A stretch of DNA of 64,000 nt from Himantopus leucocephalus (taxonomy: Eukaryota > Chordata > Aves > Charadriiformes > Recurvirostridae): the NCBI GenBank assembly GCA_003993805.1, contig RSEF01000003.1, positions 81,608,033 to 81,672,032 on the forward strand, read 5' to 3'. How positions within the stretch are numbered: the stretch's first letter is position 1; the number at the start of each line of letters is the position of its first letter. Positions 1 through 14,300 of the stretch are shown here, piece after piece. Position numbers and translations under genes: made by a program. The notes below the pieces were generated by a model. The model was given only the letters and a program-made list of their open reading frames with translations, was not told the origin of the DNA and made no database searches.

Positions 1-3000
1 ACAAGTTAGGACTGGAGAGCTTAAGGTGCACACCTGGTTTAAACTCATTTGAAAGGAATCCAGTTTGTGCACTCCAAGATAGATCTGGAATGTGAACCAA
101 ACCTGAGTAAGTGGGAGGTTTGCTTTAGGAGCACATGCTGGATCCAGATTAAGAAGTGAATGTAGTTGCATCTTCAGATCAGCTGAAGTGATTCACTCTT
201 TTTTTGAGTACATACCTGCATCACAACCTACATCTCATTCCCCCGTCTCTCTCTCATAATAGAGATAGCTAGAATAATAATCTAAAGGAGTGTCTTGTAT
301 CTCCTCTTACCCCTGCAACACTGTCAGCTGTCATTGCAAAAGTTGAGCTGTTTCTCTTCTTCCTGACTGTTCAATGATTTGGTTGCTTCTTTTTTTTCAT
401 TTCTTTTGGTTGCTTCTTTTTCATTTATTTGTTTTTATTATGTATACTTTGGAAAGCAAAAGGGTTAGTGTCTCTTCCACTAAAGAACATGTAAGATTAA
501 GCACTGCTTCTCAGAAAGAGGTATTTTAAGCTGAGGTTAATTCAAGGAATCAGTATGTTATCGTTATTATTGTCATCTCCCTAGAAATAAAAAAGATGAT
601 GTTAGCTTGTCAATATTACCTTTATAAGAAACAGAGCTTAGCCTTGTATTCTTTGCTTGCTAAGGACTTCTTATCCAGGTAGGAATTTTGACTGATCATG
701 AAATGCTGGGCTATGCTACACAGATAAAATATCTAAGTAAAAGTAAAAATAAAACATTTTTCAAATGTACTTACTAAATTATCTAGTAAGAGGATGGTGG
801 CTGGTTCACATTGCGTCTGTCATCTAAGGAATAGTGCAGCCACCTGAAAGCTGAGCAAAGTCAGATAGAACATGTATGGATTGAGGAGAGTCTGGAAACC
901 CCGACTTCCATTTCCTGGACAATTGGATTAACTCTCTAGACTGTTATACACAAGTCTGATGCTTCCTCCAGCTGTACTTTTGGATGAAACTGACTGTGAC
1001 TGCTGTGCTTTGTGTTGAAATAAACGCTGTCCATGTGTTAGACGTGCTGAGAGACCACTGATTGAACTGACCTCCTAAAGGAGCTGACGTTGAAATGTCT
1101 TGTTTGTACGTCATAAACAGTCTTAGGGGAGAGAGCAGCAATGAGAAGCGAAGACAGTGATGCTTCAGGGAACATAAAAGATTTTTGGCACCAAATTATG
1201 TTTTCATTAAAATAATAAGCACCCACAAAACCTTAGATGCCCAAATAAGATTTATGTAAACAACTCTAATGAACTTAGTTGCCTAAGTTGCATTGAGTTT
1301 CACGTGCCCAAAGGCCTTTTTTTACCTTGCCATCTGAAAGCAAATGGATGAAGTTCGGGCTTTGTGTTAGTCCAATGTGCTTCCATGCACAGTATTCTAC
1401 ACTATCTCCACATAAAACATGAAAAATCATAAACATGTTAAAAATAACCAGATAAGTTTGAACACTGGGAATTAACAAAATATGAATATTTCTGAAATTT
1501 ACACCGGGATTGTTTTTTTATAGAAAAAAGAATATTGATTTGATAATAGCTTGCATTTCTTTTTCTAATCTAAAACAACTAAACCAAATGAAAATAGAAT
1601 GGCTAGATCCAGCTTTCCAAAAGCATTTAAGAATCGTGATACAGAAAGGCACATAATGAGAATACCAGTTTATGTTTTCCATTTATGCCACTACTCCAAG
1701 CAAACCCATTTATGTCACTTGTACTTTGCTGCCTGGATGTTCTAAGAAATTCTCTTCCAGGCCCAGTTCCCTTAAAAATTCCAACTCTTAACACTATAAC
1801 TGTAGGTCTGTTTACTTTACTGAAAAACGCAAAGGGGAAATTTAGGAAAATATCACTTGTATCACTTTGGAAAAAAAAAAGTTTAGGTGAAAACAAATAC
1901 AATAAAATTTTAATTATTTTATCTGGTTTTAGTTTTCCAAAAAGTGTATGAGACTACCCTTGGCATTACAATTGGCATATATCAATTTTTTTTTCTAGCC
2001 AAAAGGTACTTTTTTGTTGTTTATATCTGACTTCCGTGTCTGAGTGAAATTCAAATATTGCTACAAAACTATGGTTAATTAACATTACTGAAAGACAAGT
2101 ACTTTTTTCCTCTACTAAGGTAATTTCTTTATTCAAATAAATTAGAGCATACATTTGCTGTAAAGCAGTGGTTCCTTCTGCATTTAAGAGTATTTTTACA
2201 TGACTAACTTCAAGCCATTTCTTTGTTTTTCTGTTACTAACTCAATGAGCTCACTGCCACGCAGCAGACGTATTTATTATGCTGTGCAAAGGTTGCAGCC
2301 AACAGAGATTTGTTATGTGCAAAGTCCAGGTATCTGGGATCTTAATAATTAAAGCATGGTGTTTCTTGTTGCTTCTCTATAATCCAAATGGGTTCAGACG
2401 GAACAGCTTCTTTATAACTTCTCTGATAAGGACTGGGGTAAACAGGAGGTACAGGCAGACACTGGTTTCAGGCTTGAGTTCATTCACTCACTGACACCAG
2501 TTTTAACCTACATGCACAATACTGATAAACAGTGGTAGAGTCAGCACTATTGATAAGACTCCTGCTCCCCGTACAAATACTGCACAGATCTTGCGGTTGA
2601 AAAAATTCGCAAGGGTGCTTGTCGAAGTTGTTTTTGGCTAACAACCTACTATACTGTACTTGCACCTACGAAGTCTAACCTATCTGAGCTCCTCCAAATC
2701 CATAAAATAGACAGGAAATACCAGGAGACAGTGTTGTAATTTCTTCAATAAAACTGAATCTGAAACATTATATCTTGGAGAGTTTCATTGTTCTACCATT
2801 AACTAGAGATTGTAAGTACTTCTCTCATCTCATTGTCCACTGGATGATAAAACTATGAGGAGCAAAAAAATTCACAGACGCAATTATAAAATCTAGCCGG
2901 AAAAACAAGATAAGCAAGTGAGCAAGCATACACTCATCAATAACTGTTTTAATACACACACTCCTGACTGAGACAGTACAGAAAACAACTGACTTATGTT

Positions 3001-4158
3001 CCACTCCCAGATAATGGTCTTAGTGTTATCAGGAAACAGTACAATTTATTAAAACATCATTATTATTGTGTCCATTTTTCAGTTTTTAGAGCTGACACTG
3101 TGATGCCTGCTAATTACCCCCAAAGCCACCATACACTATAGGTAATTGGTACTGATGTATTTCTACTTCCAAAGAAGAGGTTCCCTTTAATTTCTTATGA
3201 CAGCTAGTGATACAGTGGTGATACAGTGGTGGTTCTGCCCAGTACTGTTTCACGGCTCAAATATGTGTTTATGTATAAGACTATGATAGAGCCTAACTGG
3301 ATTTCAGTTTTGTTTCTGCCACACTATCAGGTTTCTTGCACTACATGCAGATAGGCTCAGAGCATGTTCATTTCTTTCATCCCCAGGTGGGAAGGAAATA
3401 AACAGAAAAAAGAGAGTAATTAAACCTTGACTCCTCCTTGACAGGCAATAGACTGTGATTGGAAATGGCAAAAAGCAAATTAGCTCCTCTTCAGGAACCC
3501 TTTCCTATGACAGGCAGTTATTTATCATTTCTATATGGAACTGGCAGTTAAGAACAATTGATGCCTGAATCACTTAAGAGTAAAGATACACTATAAATAT
3601 GTTATATTGGATATTTTAGTTAAAAAGCACCAACATGAACGATAATGCTATTAGCAACACTGGAGTTACTGCTACTTAAGGTGAGAAGGTATTTTCAAGA
3701 CTGAACTGTATCTTTTTGTTCTGAAAGGAAATATTTTAAAAATTATTTCAGAATACACAGGCATACAGTGATGTTACAAGAATTTAAAAAGCACCTAATT
3801 GAGACAGCTGAAGAATGTTTTCCAAAAGCTGCATCTTTCAAATTGGACCACCCAAATACTAGACATTGCTGTCTTATTTTATAGGAATTTAGATAAAATA
3901 TTACGTAAATTTATGCCATTAACTTTACATTTCCTTCATATTTTTGAGGGATTCTGTGGTATTCATGTAGTTGAGTTTGTAGTTTTCCTTTTTTCTCACA
4001 GAGAAGTTAAATTATTTCAATGTTTATAAATGAATATCTTACATACCTTCCATCTTGATTTGTGGCAGTAATAGAATCCTATCATCCAAACTGTGTACAA
4101 GAAAGTCCTTAAATTATGGAAGTTGACTATTGAATGGTTGATCCCCTTTACTGGTTAG
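1..4158. other. Intergenic, AT-rich, no gene recognised
   Basis: No open frame here exceeds about 90 codons and none resembles a known domain. Small-scale structure only: a 27-bp imperfect tandem duplication (TTGGTTGCTTC followed by T-rich sequence) at about 379-430, and an 11-12-bp duplication (TGATACAGTGG twice) at about 3,208-3,231. I see no clear transposon copy, though old degraded ones could be missed by eye. Confidence 0.6.
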
Positions 4159-4159
4159 A

Positions 4160-5300
4160 TCACAGAATCATAGAGGAAATTAGGCTGGCAGGGATCTCAG
4201 GAGGCCATCTGGTCCAGCCACTTCTCAAAAACAAAACAGAGCTGACTTCAAAGTTAGATCAGGTTGCTGACTAGCTGACTTTTGAATAATCTCCAAGGAT
4301 GGAGATTCCACAACCTCTCTGGGAAACCTGTGCTATCATTTCATCACCTCCTCCTATGAAAGACTTTCTCTTTTGTATCTAACTGGAATTTCCCTTGTTG
4401 CACTTTATTTCCCTCAGCCTTCCACTGTTCATCCCTGAGAAGTGTGTGGCTCCATTTTCTCAAAGATGTACCTATAAGGTAGTTGGAGACAGCACTATAT
4501 CACCCTATAGCTCTCTTTTACTAAGGCTGAACAAACCCTGCTCTCTCACCTCATACATCATGTGCTCCAGACTCCTAACCATCTTGTCAGCTTTCCTCCA
4601 GACTGTCTCCAGCTTGCCAGTGTCTTTCTTCTACTTCAGAGCCCCATGACTGGACACAGTATCCCAGATGCAGTTTTAAGGGCTCAATATAGAGGAATAA
4701 TCACTTCCCTAGACCTTCTAGCTACTCTCTTCCTAATACAGCTTCTTAGAAGGTAGGACTTCATAGCTGGAGGGACATACTGCTGACACATGTTCAACTT
4801 GTCTACTAGTTCCTGTTCTGCCAGGCTGTGTTTTATCAAGTCAGTCACCAGCCTGTTCTGTTACATGGTCTTACTCTACTCCAGATATAAGAGTTTGTAC
4901 TAGTTTTGCGGAACTTCAAAAATTTCCTGTCAGGCTACTTCTCTAGCTTGTCAAAGTCCTTCTCAGTAGCAGCCCTGCCCTCCAGCATATCTATCACTCC
5001 CCCCCCCCCATTTGTTGTCATCCATGTATTTGCTAAGAGTGTCTTCTGTTCTGTCATCCAGGTTAATACAGATGCTGAACAGTTTCTGCCCAGGTATTGA
5101 GTCCCGAGGAAAGTCACCAGTAACCAACTATCAGTTAGACTTCTAACCACTGACTGTTACTCCCTGAAGCACTGCAGTCTAGCCAAGTCTTCTAGGCTAG
5201 TCTAGTCTCACCTTACCCGGTACACACCTCCTCAGTTTGGTTTCAAGATGCTATGATACACTATTTTGAATCCTTGCTACAGTCTACATTAAAAGGCACT
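4160..5300 (-). mobile_element. CR1 LINE fragment, 3' part of RT ORF plus 3' UTR, minus strand
   Basis: The + strand begins with CACAGAATCATAGAGG and a block ending in CATCTGGTCCA, the inverted 3' end of an avian CR1. The inverted 3' UTR and the inverted C-terminal part of the reverse-transcriptase ORF follow. That includes the stretch in which CR1 consensus reads 'could be found in a truncated RT with stops': the regions at about 4,640-4,760 and 4,930-5,100 align by eye with the CR1 C-terminal RT segment. The reading frame is broken by many stops and indels, so this is an old, dead, 5'-truncated copy. An internal C run sits at about 5,000. The subfamily cannot be assigned by eye, and the 5' limit near 5,300 is approximate. 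Confidence 0.8.
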
Positions 5301-5690
5301 TGTTGACACAATGCTAGGTTTCTTCCAGTCCTTAAGAAGTATCTGAAGACTTATTAAAATCAGCATTACAAGTACAAAAGGCCTCCTCTGGCAGGAGATT
5401 TTTTTTTTAAGGAAACCGACCAAAATACATTTGGATGCAACTTATCCCTATATGCTTATTTTAAAGTATGCATTATAATGGCTGACATCTAATACCTTCA
5501 TTAGTTATTGTTGGAGTGGAAAATATTGGGGCATGACCTTACTGTAGAGTCACTTAATATGCTTTCCCAAAATGAAAATAACAGTACTTCTAGAAAACTT
5601 TCGCCTATTCTGCATGATTATTGACAGCATATCTTTGCATTCCTGGAAACAGACAAAAAACATGAATAGAAATCCTTTTATTCCTGATAT
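5301..5690. other. Short intergenic stretch between two CR1 copies
   Basis: AT-rich sequence with no gene or repeat that I recognise. It separates the older CR1 copy on the left from the gap-containing CR1 on the right. Confidence 0.5.
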
Positions 5691-5873
5691 CATAGAATCA
5701 TAGAATTGTTAAGGTTGGAAGGGACCTNNNNNNNNNNNNNNNNNNNNNNNNNNNNNNNNNNNNNNNNNNNNNNNNNNNNNNNNNNNNNNNNNNNNNNNNN
5801 NNNNNNNNNNNNNNNNNNNNNNNNNNNCAGTTTTGTTGCCCTTCTCTGGACACACTCCAGCACCTCAGTGATA
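5691..5873 (-). mobile_element. CR1 LINE 3' end, minus strand, interrupted by a gap
   Basis: Left of the gap the sequence is the inverted CR1 3' end (CATAGAATCATAGAATTG, then AAGGTTGGAAGGGACCT). Right of the gap, CCCTTCTCTGGACACACTCCAGCACCTC is a more upstream part of the CR1 3' region in the same orientation, so one element spans the gap. The 3' end is well preserved, which suggests a younger copy than its left neighbour. The gap probably hides most of the 3' UTR and perhaps more. Confidence 0.8.
5728..5827. other. Assembly gap, exactly 100 N
   Basis: One hundred N bases, a conventional placeholder for a gap of unknown size. It lies inside a minus-strand CR1 and starts immediately after GGGACCT. 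No biology can be read in it, and the true distance across it is unknown. Confidence 0.98.
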
Positions 5874-8800
5874 TAGTTAACACTTCAAAAATTGTCTTTA
5901 AGTTTTCCAAACACGGTTTTCTCCTTTTGTCTTTTTACTTTCCTTGTAACCTCTCTTCACTGTCTTAGCTCTCAGTTCAATCCATTCCTTTCTGTATTTT
6001 TGATCCCATTGTATTTGTCCCCCCTTATATTTTCAGTTCTGTGTGATTGTTTGCATTTTGGTTTTCCAGACCTAGTGTGCTACCAAAATAATATCAGTTA
6101 CCCCTAACACTCTCCTGTCTAAATTTATAATTAATTGGCTCATGATTTTTCCCTAATTTTAAGATGTTATGAGGATGCTTTAATACTGGCAGAATGATGA
6201 CTCCTGTATTATGCTTATACTGAAACCTCCATAAAAGTACAGCTTGCTTTCTTCTCCTTAAGCAGACTAAAGAAGAGAAATAGGTGGGCTATTCTTTTAA
6301 GCTCCACTGACAGCAGAAGTTCTGTAGAAGGCAGCAATAGTCACTGTCATGGTTAGATGAAGACAGCTTATGCTGAAGACAAAGGGCTGTAACACAGGGC
6401 TGTATGTGACCAGTTACGTGATCTACTTCTACTGCCTCCACTTCTCGCAGGTCTCACAGAAGCAGCAGGCTGGATGTGCCTGCAGTAGCGGCCAGCTTTT
6501 ATCTGCTGTTGATTGGAGGTGGTTGAAGTTCCCTTTCCAGTCATGTGGTAGGCGTGTAGGTAGTCTGAAGATTAGTGAGGTACTGAGACACTCGCAACTG
6601 AAAGTAAGGAACAGAAATGCTGTCATCTGAACAGTTCATGCAAACTTCTGCCTGTCCCTACCCAGATTGTCAGCTGAGCAGATGGAAGCCTTCCACTCCC
6701 AGCCACCATATTTCTAAGTTGCACTTCTGGAATAGGCAGGAGTAGATTATGGGCAATGAATATGTGCCCATGCTATACAGTCACGGTGCAGGGCCATTCA
6801 TCACAAAAATTTGCTGTTTCAGAGAAGCACTCAGAAATAACACTGGTCATGCACTGGTTTTCTGTGTTTGCAGTACCTCTGATCATGTGACAGAAAAGAA
6901 ATAACACTATATAGCTGAGGACACTGGGGGAAGAAGTACCTGATCATGACATTTAGGCACAATGCAATCAGAACAGCCATCCAAAAACATTCATTGTCAC
7001 TTGCTACAGAGCTGTTGGCAGCACAGAGATCGTTATTATTACTTTATATACAAAACGTGGCTCCCTGTTCTTTTGCCTAATGTTTTCCATTGTCCAAAAA
7101 ACCACAACACACTAACTCTAACCTTCCCAGGTTTCAGTAACACCAACTGATTAAATTCAGTTTCTTTCATTATTCTGACTCCTGGAATTAATACTGGCAA
7201 TTAAATATATAGGCCAAGAAATCTGGCATTAGTACAATAAACTGCATGAATTAGGAGTACTTACATATGTAAGGACAGGGTCATGATACCATGTGTAAAT
7301 TCTTTAAGGGCAGCGTCTATGTTTTTTAGCTCCATGGTATCCAATTGTGACAAAACAGAAATATTGTATTGCAATTAACAGGAATTATTTAGCAGTCTGA
7401 GACTTAGACCAGTGCTCTTGGTAAGCAAAGAGCAAAGAAATGAAATTAAATGAATGATAAAAGGCAGTATCTATATCTCTGACCCAGAAAAAGAAAAATG
7501 CAAACTAGTGGTTACGAAGGCCAAGGAAGGTAACAAATATAATTAACGGCATCATTAATTGCATGGTAATAATCTACAAGCAGTAGCAACATAGCAAGAT
7601 AAATTCAGGGTTTGCAGTTTCTGGATATGCACAATTTCTAGCGTGAGTTAGTACAAATAGTTATAGTGTACTTGTTTACCAAATTTGAGGGACAGTATCC
7701 CAAGTTTTAAGGGGCTGTTTTGGCGATAGAACAATTTTAATTTGTTCTGCTTTATCACTAGATCACTAGGTATACGGTTTATCTTCAGTGATTCACTCCC
7801 TGAAATTACCATGACTCTGACTTCGTTTATTGATTCCAAGGAAAGGTTCATGTGAGAAGTCACATAGACGAGCAGCATTACCCTTTAGCCTATTTTCTGT
7901 AGACCTGTTTGTGAAGCTTGTCTGCAAAATGATTTTTTTTTCTTGAAAATTATCAATACATCCTTACCTTTCAGGTTTGTTTGCCAGGACCCTTTTCTCA
8001 AGTCACTGTTTTATCATGTGTTAGATCACTCTTGAAATGTGTCCTCAGTCCATCTGGGCAAACAGACTTAATTAGCACACATTAAATTTCACCATCTCCT
8101 GTGAGGGAAAAATAAAACAGATAAATACATACTTCAGAAGCAGCTATGAATTTCTTATATACTGAGACCTTCCTAAAGCAGGCATACTTAAGATATGCGT
8201 ATTATCAAATCTCCTTCAATTCTGAAGTTGCTGGAAACAAAGACGTAGAGTTGGATTTGCCCATCCCGAGACTGCTTTTAGTTTGATAGAAAATGACAGT
8301 CACCGGTTTACACGGTACTAAGTATCACTTGTGGTTAATCCTATAGGAATTTTTCCTATCCAAGGTGAAACAAAGCTTTTGGGACACAATTTCAATTCAG
8401 CTCATGAAGGTGGAAGCCTTGTGAGTTGAACTGATCTTAAGAAAAGCACTGCCCTAGCCCTCACCTAGCACTTAGTCAGATTTCTGATTCAACTCCAAGT
8501 ACAATTAGAGCTTTTTGATTTATATTAAAACTCTAAATGGAATTTATCAGGAGTGGGCTGTCTCCACACCTGTGATTTCAAGGGCATCTATGTGAATACC
8601 CTTAGTCTAAGGCAAATAACGGGTAAAAAAATGTTAAGTTTGATGTGGCACTGTAAAGAGGCAAAACACTAGGCTGCTTAAAAAGAACTGAGAAAAGACA
8701 GTTTGGCATTTAAAATGCAAAATAGGCAGGATTTACTTCCTTACAAGAAAAATCTAGAAAGTCTACACAACCTCAAAACCCATTAAGTTGTGAAGTTTTA

Positions 8801-11130
8801 TGCAACTTCAAAATCTGTATCAGTGCATCACCTACTTTTTGGTCCTGAAATTTTCTGGTCTCACTATAAGCATCAAAGCAAAGGACAAAGGCAGATCAGG
8901 ACAGAGTTCTGAATGACTCTCAGAAGTTCATAGTTAATGTGACAGAAACATACTATTTGGTGTTCAGGGAAAATTTAAAACTGGAACAAAAATCCTACTA
9001 AGGCTATTTTTCTTTTATATAGCTGAAAATTTCCCCAATCTGTTAAAGCTCTTAGCAAGTTTCTGGATTGTAAAGAAAAGTTATTTTTCATACTTGTGTT
9101 TGATTTTCAGGTTTTAGTAACGTTTTAATTGCTCTCAAATATGAACTTGTCTATTTTTTTGGTGGGGGGAAGAGGTGGGGGGGAAGGGGGGAAATCCCCA
9201 AAATACCAAAACTGTTAAGAAAAACATCAATCTTCAAAACAATATTTTTCACTGAAACAATCTTTGGATCCAACTATTTTATTATTTTTAAGGGGGATTT
9301 TTTATACGTTTGTGAAAACTGAAACTCGAAGAACCTACTACATAGTTTGACTTTCAGTCTAGCTATTTTGTGAGAATTCACAGCAGCTTTTCTCTGATGT
9401 GTGTTGACATTGCCACTGAAGGTATGACTGCAGTGGAGAATGGTTTAAGCAAGCACCAAATACATTATTTGAAGACTGCAGATGTCAGAGCAGGATAGCA
9501 GCTAAAGTATATGCCTAAGGTCCCCAATGTGATTGCACAATCTATGGTGAAGTCTGTGCAATCGCCTCTTTCCTGCTGTTTACCCATGGTAGCCAGTTCA
9601 AAGTTACTACGTTTATAGACTTGCTTATATTCAATACATATTTATATTCTGATTTTTATTTTGCTGGATATGTACTCCCCGTGGTATATAATTCTTGAAT
9701 AATTTTATATTTTGTCAATTACTTATATTTTTGCCTTTTAGGGCTTGACTATTCTTGCTACAAAAGATTCAACAAGACCTTTTAAAGGTATTGCACATTG
9801 TGTAATTCTTTGGTCGGGGGAGGAATGATAAGAATTACTCAAAGCAAACATTTTAGGGCTCAGATCAACAGATAATGCTCAATTTCAGACCACACTGACC
9901 TGTTCAGCTGAAAGATCACCCTGACACAGAACACATGAAGGAAAACGAATCACTTCCATGAACCACTATGAACATTTGAATGAATGTGACCCTCAAGCTC
10001 CTCCTACCTTTTCCAGTTCTCTGCATTTTCCCATGTAACAAAGAAAATGGCAGTAACAACCTGTCAGCTAAACATCAAATCAATTTTGTTTGGATGAAAA
10101 GGAAATTGCTTGCTTTCTTCTAATACGGATGTGCTCTCTGCACAAGCAGAGTAGTCGGAGTATTTTCTACTTCTAATAAGCTTTCTTTTACATTAGGGAA
10201 GTGACAATGTAGTTTCTCCAATGAAATACCTAGAAAAGTAACTGTGTACGCTTTTCAGTGGGAACGAAGTCAGGTTCTTGGAAATACACACATAGAGGCT
10301 ACATCTGTGCCCCAAGTGGGCCACGCAGGACCTGGGATTATTCTCTAGCTCTTCACTCAACTGGTATAATCCAGTTGCACCGTCATCATTAAACTTCCTT
10401 GCTCCCCAAAACAAGGTGACTGCATCCAAACCTTCTACTGTAAAATAGTGCCTGACCCAAGTTGAGTCTATAATCATGCCCAGGAAGTTTTTGAAAGAAT
10501 GTTTGTTGGCTCATGAGAAAACCATGCCAAGGAGTACTCTATACATAAGAATTGTCTCACTTTTGCTCAAATATAACATAAAATAGGCAGACCTGCCACT
10601 AAAAAAAAAAACTAGACTTTTACAAATTCAATGGTAAATCTGTCACTGACTTCCATAAGGGTAAATTTTCCTCTTTATTTTGAAAATAACGTACGTGCAA
10701 ATTTTGCAAAATATTATCAAAAAATTTTGCCTCGTGATAACTTCTTAAATATTAAATATTAAAACATGGTAGAAGTAGTGAAGTATTCCTTCTGTTTGCA
10801 TCTTGTTTTTAATTGACAAAGTTCTATCCATAGATAATGGAGCTTGATGCATAAATTAACAGGTAACATCTTATGAAGATTGTCAATTGTGACTTACACA
10901 TTGCAAATCTACTAAGAATTATTTACCAACTTGCTTCACAAATACTAACTTTTGATTAAATTCAAACTAGAAAAAGAGCGTTAGAGCTGAACTTATTTTT
11001 TATCTTAACTTAGTTAAATCATTTATTCACTTTTTAACCTACAAGAACTGTTTGAAGCATAAACTTCGGTTTCACAGCAGCATTCTTTGGGAAATAAGAT
11101 ATTCAGGAAAGATTCAGGATTATGGTACTT
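5874..11130. other. Intergenic, no gene recognised; one G-rich patch
   Basis: No reading frame here is convincing; the longest is about 94 codons on the minus strand near 10.2-10.5 kb, with no recognisable domain. The only compositional feature is a G-rich patch at 9,161-9,191, listed separately. A short stretch near 10,634-10,670 (CACTGACTTCCATAAGGGTA) resembles one arm of the palindromic element at 13.44 kb and may be a second, very decayed copy. Confidence 0.55.
9161..9191 (+). other. G-rich tract with quadruplex potential
   Basis: Three G runs of 6, 7 and 6 bases lie within 31 bp. The 7-G run can supply two triplets, so a four-tract intramolecular quadruplex is formally possible on the + strand. 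No gene is near it, and function is unknown. Confidence 0.4.
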
Positions 11131-11131
11131 A

Positions 11132-11386
11132 CACAGAATCATCGAATCGTTTTCGTTGGAAGAGACTTTTAGGATCACCAAATCCAACCGTTAACTTAAC
11201 GCTGCCAAGCTACCACTAAACCATGTCCCTCAGCACTACATCTACAGGTCTTCTGAATACCTCCAGGGGTGGCGACTCAAACACTTCCCTGGGCAGCTTG
11301 TTCTGATGCTTGATAACCCTTCTGGTGAAGAAATTTTTCCTAATATCCAATCTAAACACCTCCTGGCACAACTTGAGGCCTATGAA
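11132..11386 (-). mobile_element. CR1 LINE 3' UTR fragment, minus strand
   Basis: It begins with ACAGAATCATCGAATCG and a TTGGAAGAGAC block (inverted CR1 3' terminus). It continues through ACCACTAAACCATGTCCCTC, the ATACCTCCAGGGGTGG block and CTTCCCTGGGCAGC, all of which are conserved CR1 3' UTR landmarks. It is 5'-truncated after about 250 bp and carries no coding capacity. The next recognisable CR1 to the right is 22 kb away, beyond the whole TDRD15 gene. Confidence 0.85.
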
Positions 11387-14300
11387 TAATATTCTCATTA
11401 AATATAAAATATTTGTAATTTGTGGTTTTAAATAAAGGTTCCGTAAGAACATTGTAATGTTACATTCATCCTCAAAAATGGAAAATGTCACAGCAGTTAT
11501 AATAATTTGAAGGAGTTAGACCTGAAAATCTCCACTTGTAATAAACACAGTCCTGCTTTTCCTACACAGATTAAGTATCATTAAGTTGGGTGCTAATTTA
11601 CAAATGCATTGAGCAAGGAAACAATATAATGTAGCTTCTATTAACTGGGAGCTTTTAATAAAGTTGATAATATATTGCAATCAAACACAGAAAGGACAGT
11701 TTCCTTCTCACAAACCTCACCTAAAATCCAGACAAAAAAGGTATACCAAAATTATAAATACTACGATGTTTTCTCTCTAATGGAGGTGTGTTTTGTAATG
11801 GTGTTATAAAAGTGTGAGTTTGCTTTAATTGATAAGTAATTGCAATTATACATTTAATTTTATATTCTTTATTTGCTGTGTTTAAACAAAAAAGAATCTC
11901 ATTGTTCCATACATGCAAATATCAAGTAGGGTAAAGAAATCTTATTTCTCATCAGAAAACTCTGTATTTGAACATTTCAACAAGGACAGCACAGGAACAA
12001 AAAAATCCTCAAACCAACTAAATTTAACATGAAGCCTGTAAACGAAGAGCTAAAACATGTAAGACAGCTGGTGAAAGCAATAGACTAGATTTGATAGATC
12101 AGGAGATCCCTTTCTATGACATGCTCCTATTTTCAAAAGCATTCGGGTTTTACACTCATTATCAGTACTGTACTTTCTCCATACAAGAAGAAAGAAAAAT
12201 CTCTACAGAGTAGAAATGTAATTTGGATGTGAGGTTTCTTTTATTGACCTCATATTTACCTCTGTATGTTGTAGATACAGCAGTAGCAATCTTAGCAGGT
12301 CATCATCGTTTATTACTCAGGACCATACAGGTTATCTTAAATGCTGGTCTCGCCACATGAAGTATTTCAAGGTAAGATCATGCATTACATAAAACATGGG
12401 TACAAGCACTTTGGTGATATATATGTTCAGCAGTATGTGGGAATTAGAGAGTTAATTTCATTTTGTGCACACATGGGTTGTACATGAGCAGTGCATAACT
12501 GTCCCTTGGAAATGCGCTCATTTTTAAGATGGCTGGCTGCTCCTGTGTTTGGAATCTGTACTTAACATACAAGTGAAACACTTTGTTAACAACATCCAGT
12601 AATGCCTTACGACCTCTTAGTTTAGAACATTCCCTGTTACCATATAAAGAAATCTATATAGGAAAAAAAGTATTGCTATAAGAATTTGTATGGAAATCCA
12701 TAGGGTAATATTTGGAACCATGTTTATTCAGCCCTTTTAGCCACTGGTTTAGATGTTGCTGTTTTGAAACCAAGGTACAATGTGCTGGTAAACCTCACAG
12801 CACATCTGTGTGGAGCGTAAGGGGACTAGGTTTTGCACTAAGGCAGTTAAGCTCGTACCAAAAACCTACTATGTACAAGGCCTGAATGTGTTTTACATGG
12901 CTTAGACTGCAAGTAAAAGTAAAGTATATGAAGCAGAAATCTCCACCTGCCCAGAAATACCACTTTGCATGACAGAGAAGGGAAAACTTAAGAGTAGACT
13001 GAATGCTGGGAAAAGAGCTTAGCACAAAGTCTGGATCGGGATGTGCGACTTACATAATTTCCTGATTGGGGCCAAGCTCTGGGTCAAGCGGGAAAGAATT
13101 TCAAATGAAAAATCATGCTACTGAGTACGTTCTATCTTTCAGTTGTGGTACCATCATCTTCAGAGTCTTGATCCTACAATCAAATTCACAGATGAAAAAT
13201 TCAATGAAACACTGACAGGCACATGGATGCACTTGTGCAAGTCTGACTGCGCAAGCAGATCCTTAAAGTGAAAACTATCTAGGTGTCATTTTTGATTTAG
13301 GGGACTTGAAAATCACAGCCAATCTGCAGCACAAACAATGAAAAGCCAAATAGATACTGAAAATCTTTCTGTTTTTTACTTTCCACACAGTATTAGTAAC
13401 ACATGTAATACTTTTCTTGTTGCTTAAATATATTGAGTGAAACCCTTGCCCCAGTGAATTCAGTGGGAGTTTTGCCATTGACTTCAATAAGGACAAAATT
13501 TTCTCCCAGTGCTAGTGTGATTTTCAGCCTGTCTTTGCCCCTTTAATACATGTGATGACAAAATCCTGTACTTCAATTCCAAGGAAGGATCAGCACCCTG
13601 TAGCAATTAAAATTGCTGTAGTATATATCATACTTTTCCAGTATATTGTCTGAAAGACCATAGCGCAGAAATATTTTTGCTTTATGCTGTACAGATAGCT
13701 AAAATTTACCCGAAAAAAATAGTTTTGAGATATTTTAACTTAAAATCTATTTCTAAACACATCTCTCAATGGATGAAATTATGTATGCAGATATCTCGGT
13801 ACACAGCAAACTTCCTCTACCTATCTTAAGGTAGGATTTGGTCATTCATTAAAAACAGAATGAGTGCTAAAGGCCACACACACATATATGAACATCAGAG
13901 TGCTAGTATGAAAGCACAGGTTGTGCTGAAAGTATGAAAAGCAAGCATATGTTGTAATGAACATTGCTATTGTTTGCACTGCGATTTGAAATTTCATACA
14001 AATGGCCAATGACAAATGCCAGAAGAGTTTTAAAGAACTCATTCTGTTTGTAAACAGAGACAAGATGTAAAATATTTAACGAGATGGATATAATGATTAA
14101 CACTGAAGTCTAACATTGTAAGGTTTTTAAGAAAAAACAAACAAACATGGGACTAGCTTAAACCACGGACGTCAGCTTCAGAAAGATGCTGAGCACTGTT
14201 ACAGTGGTGTTCAACATTCCTAAATAAAAAGACCTTTTACAGATTATAAACCTGAACTATGAGATGGAGAGACTTAAGCAACCACAGCCTTTTTCTTTTC

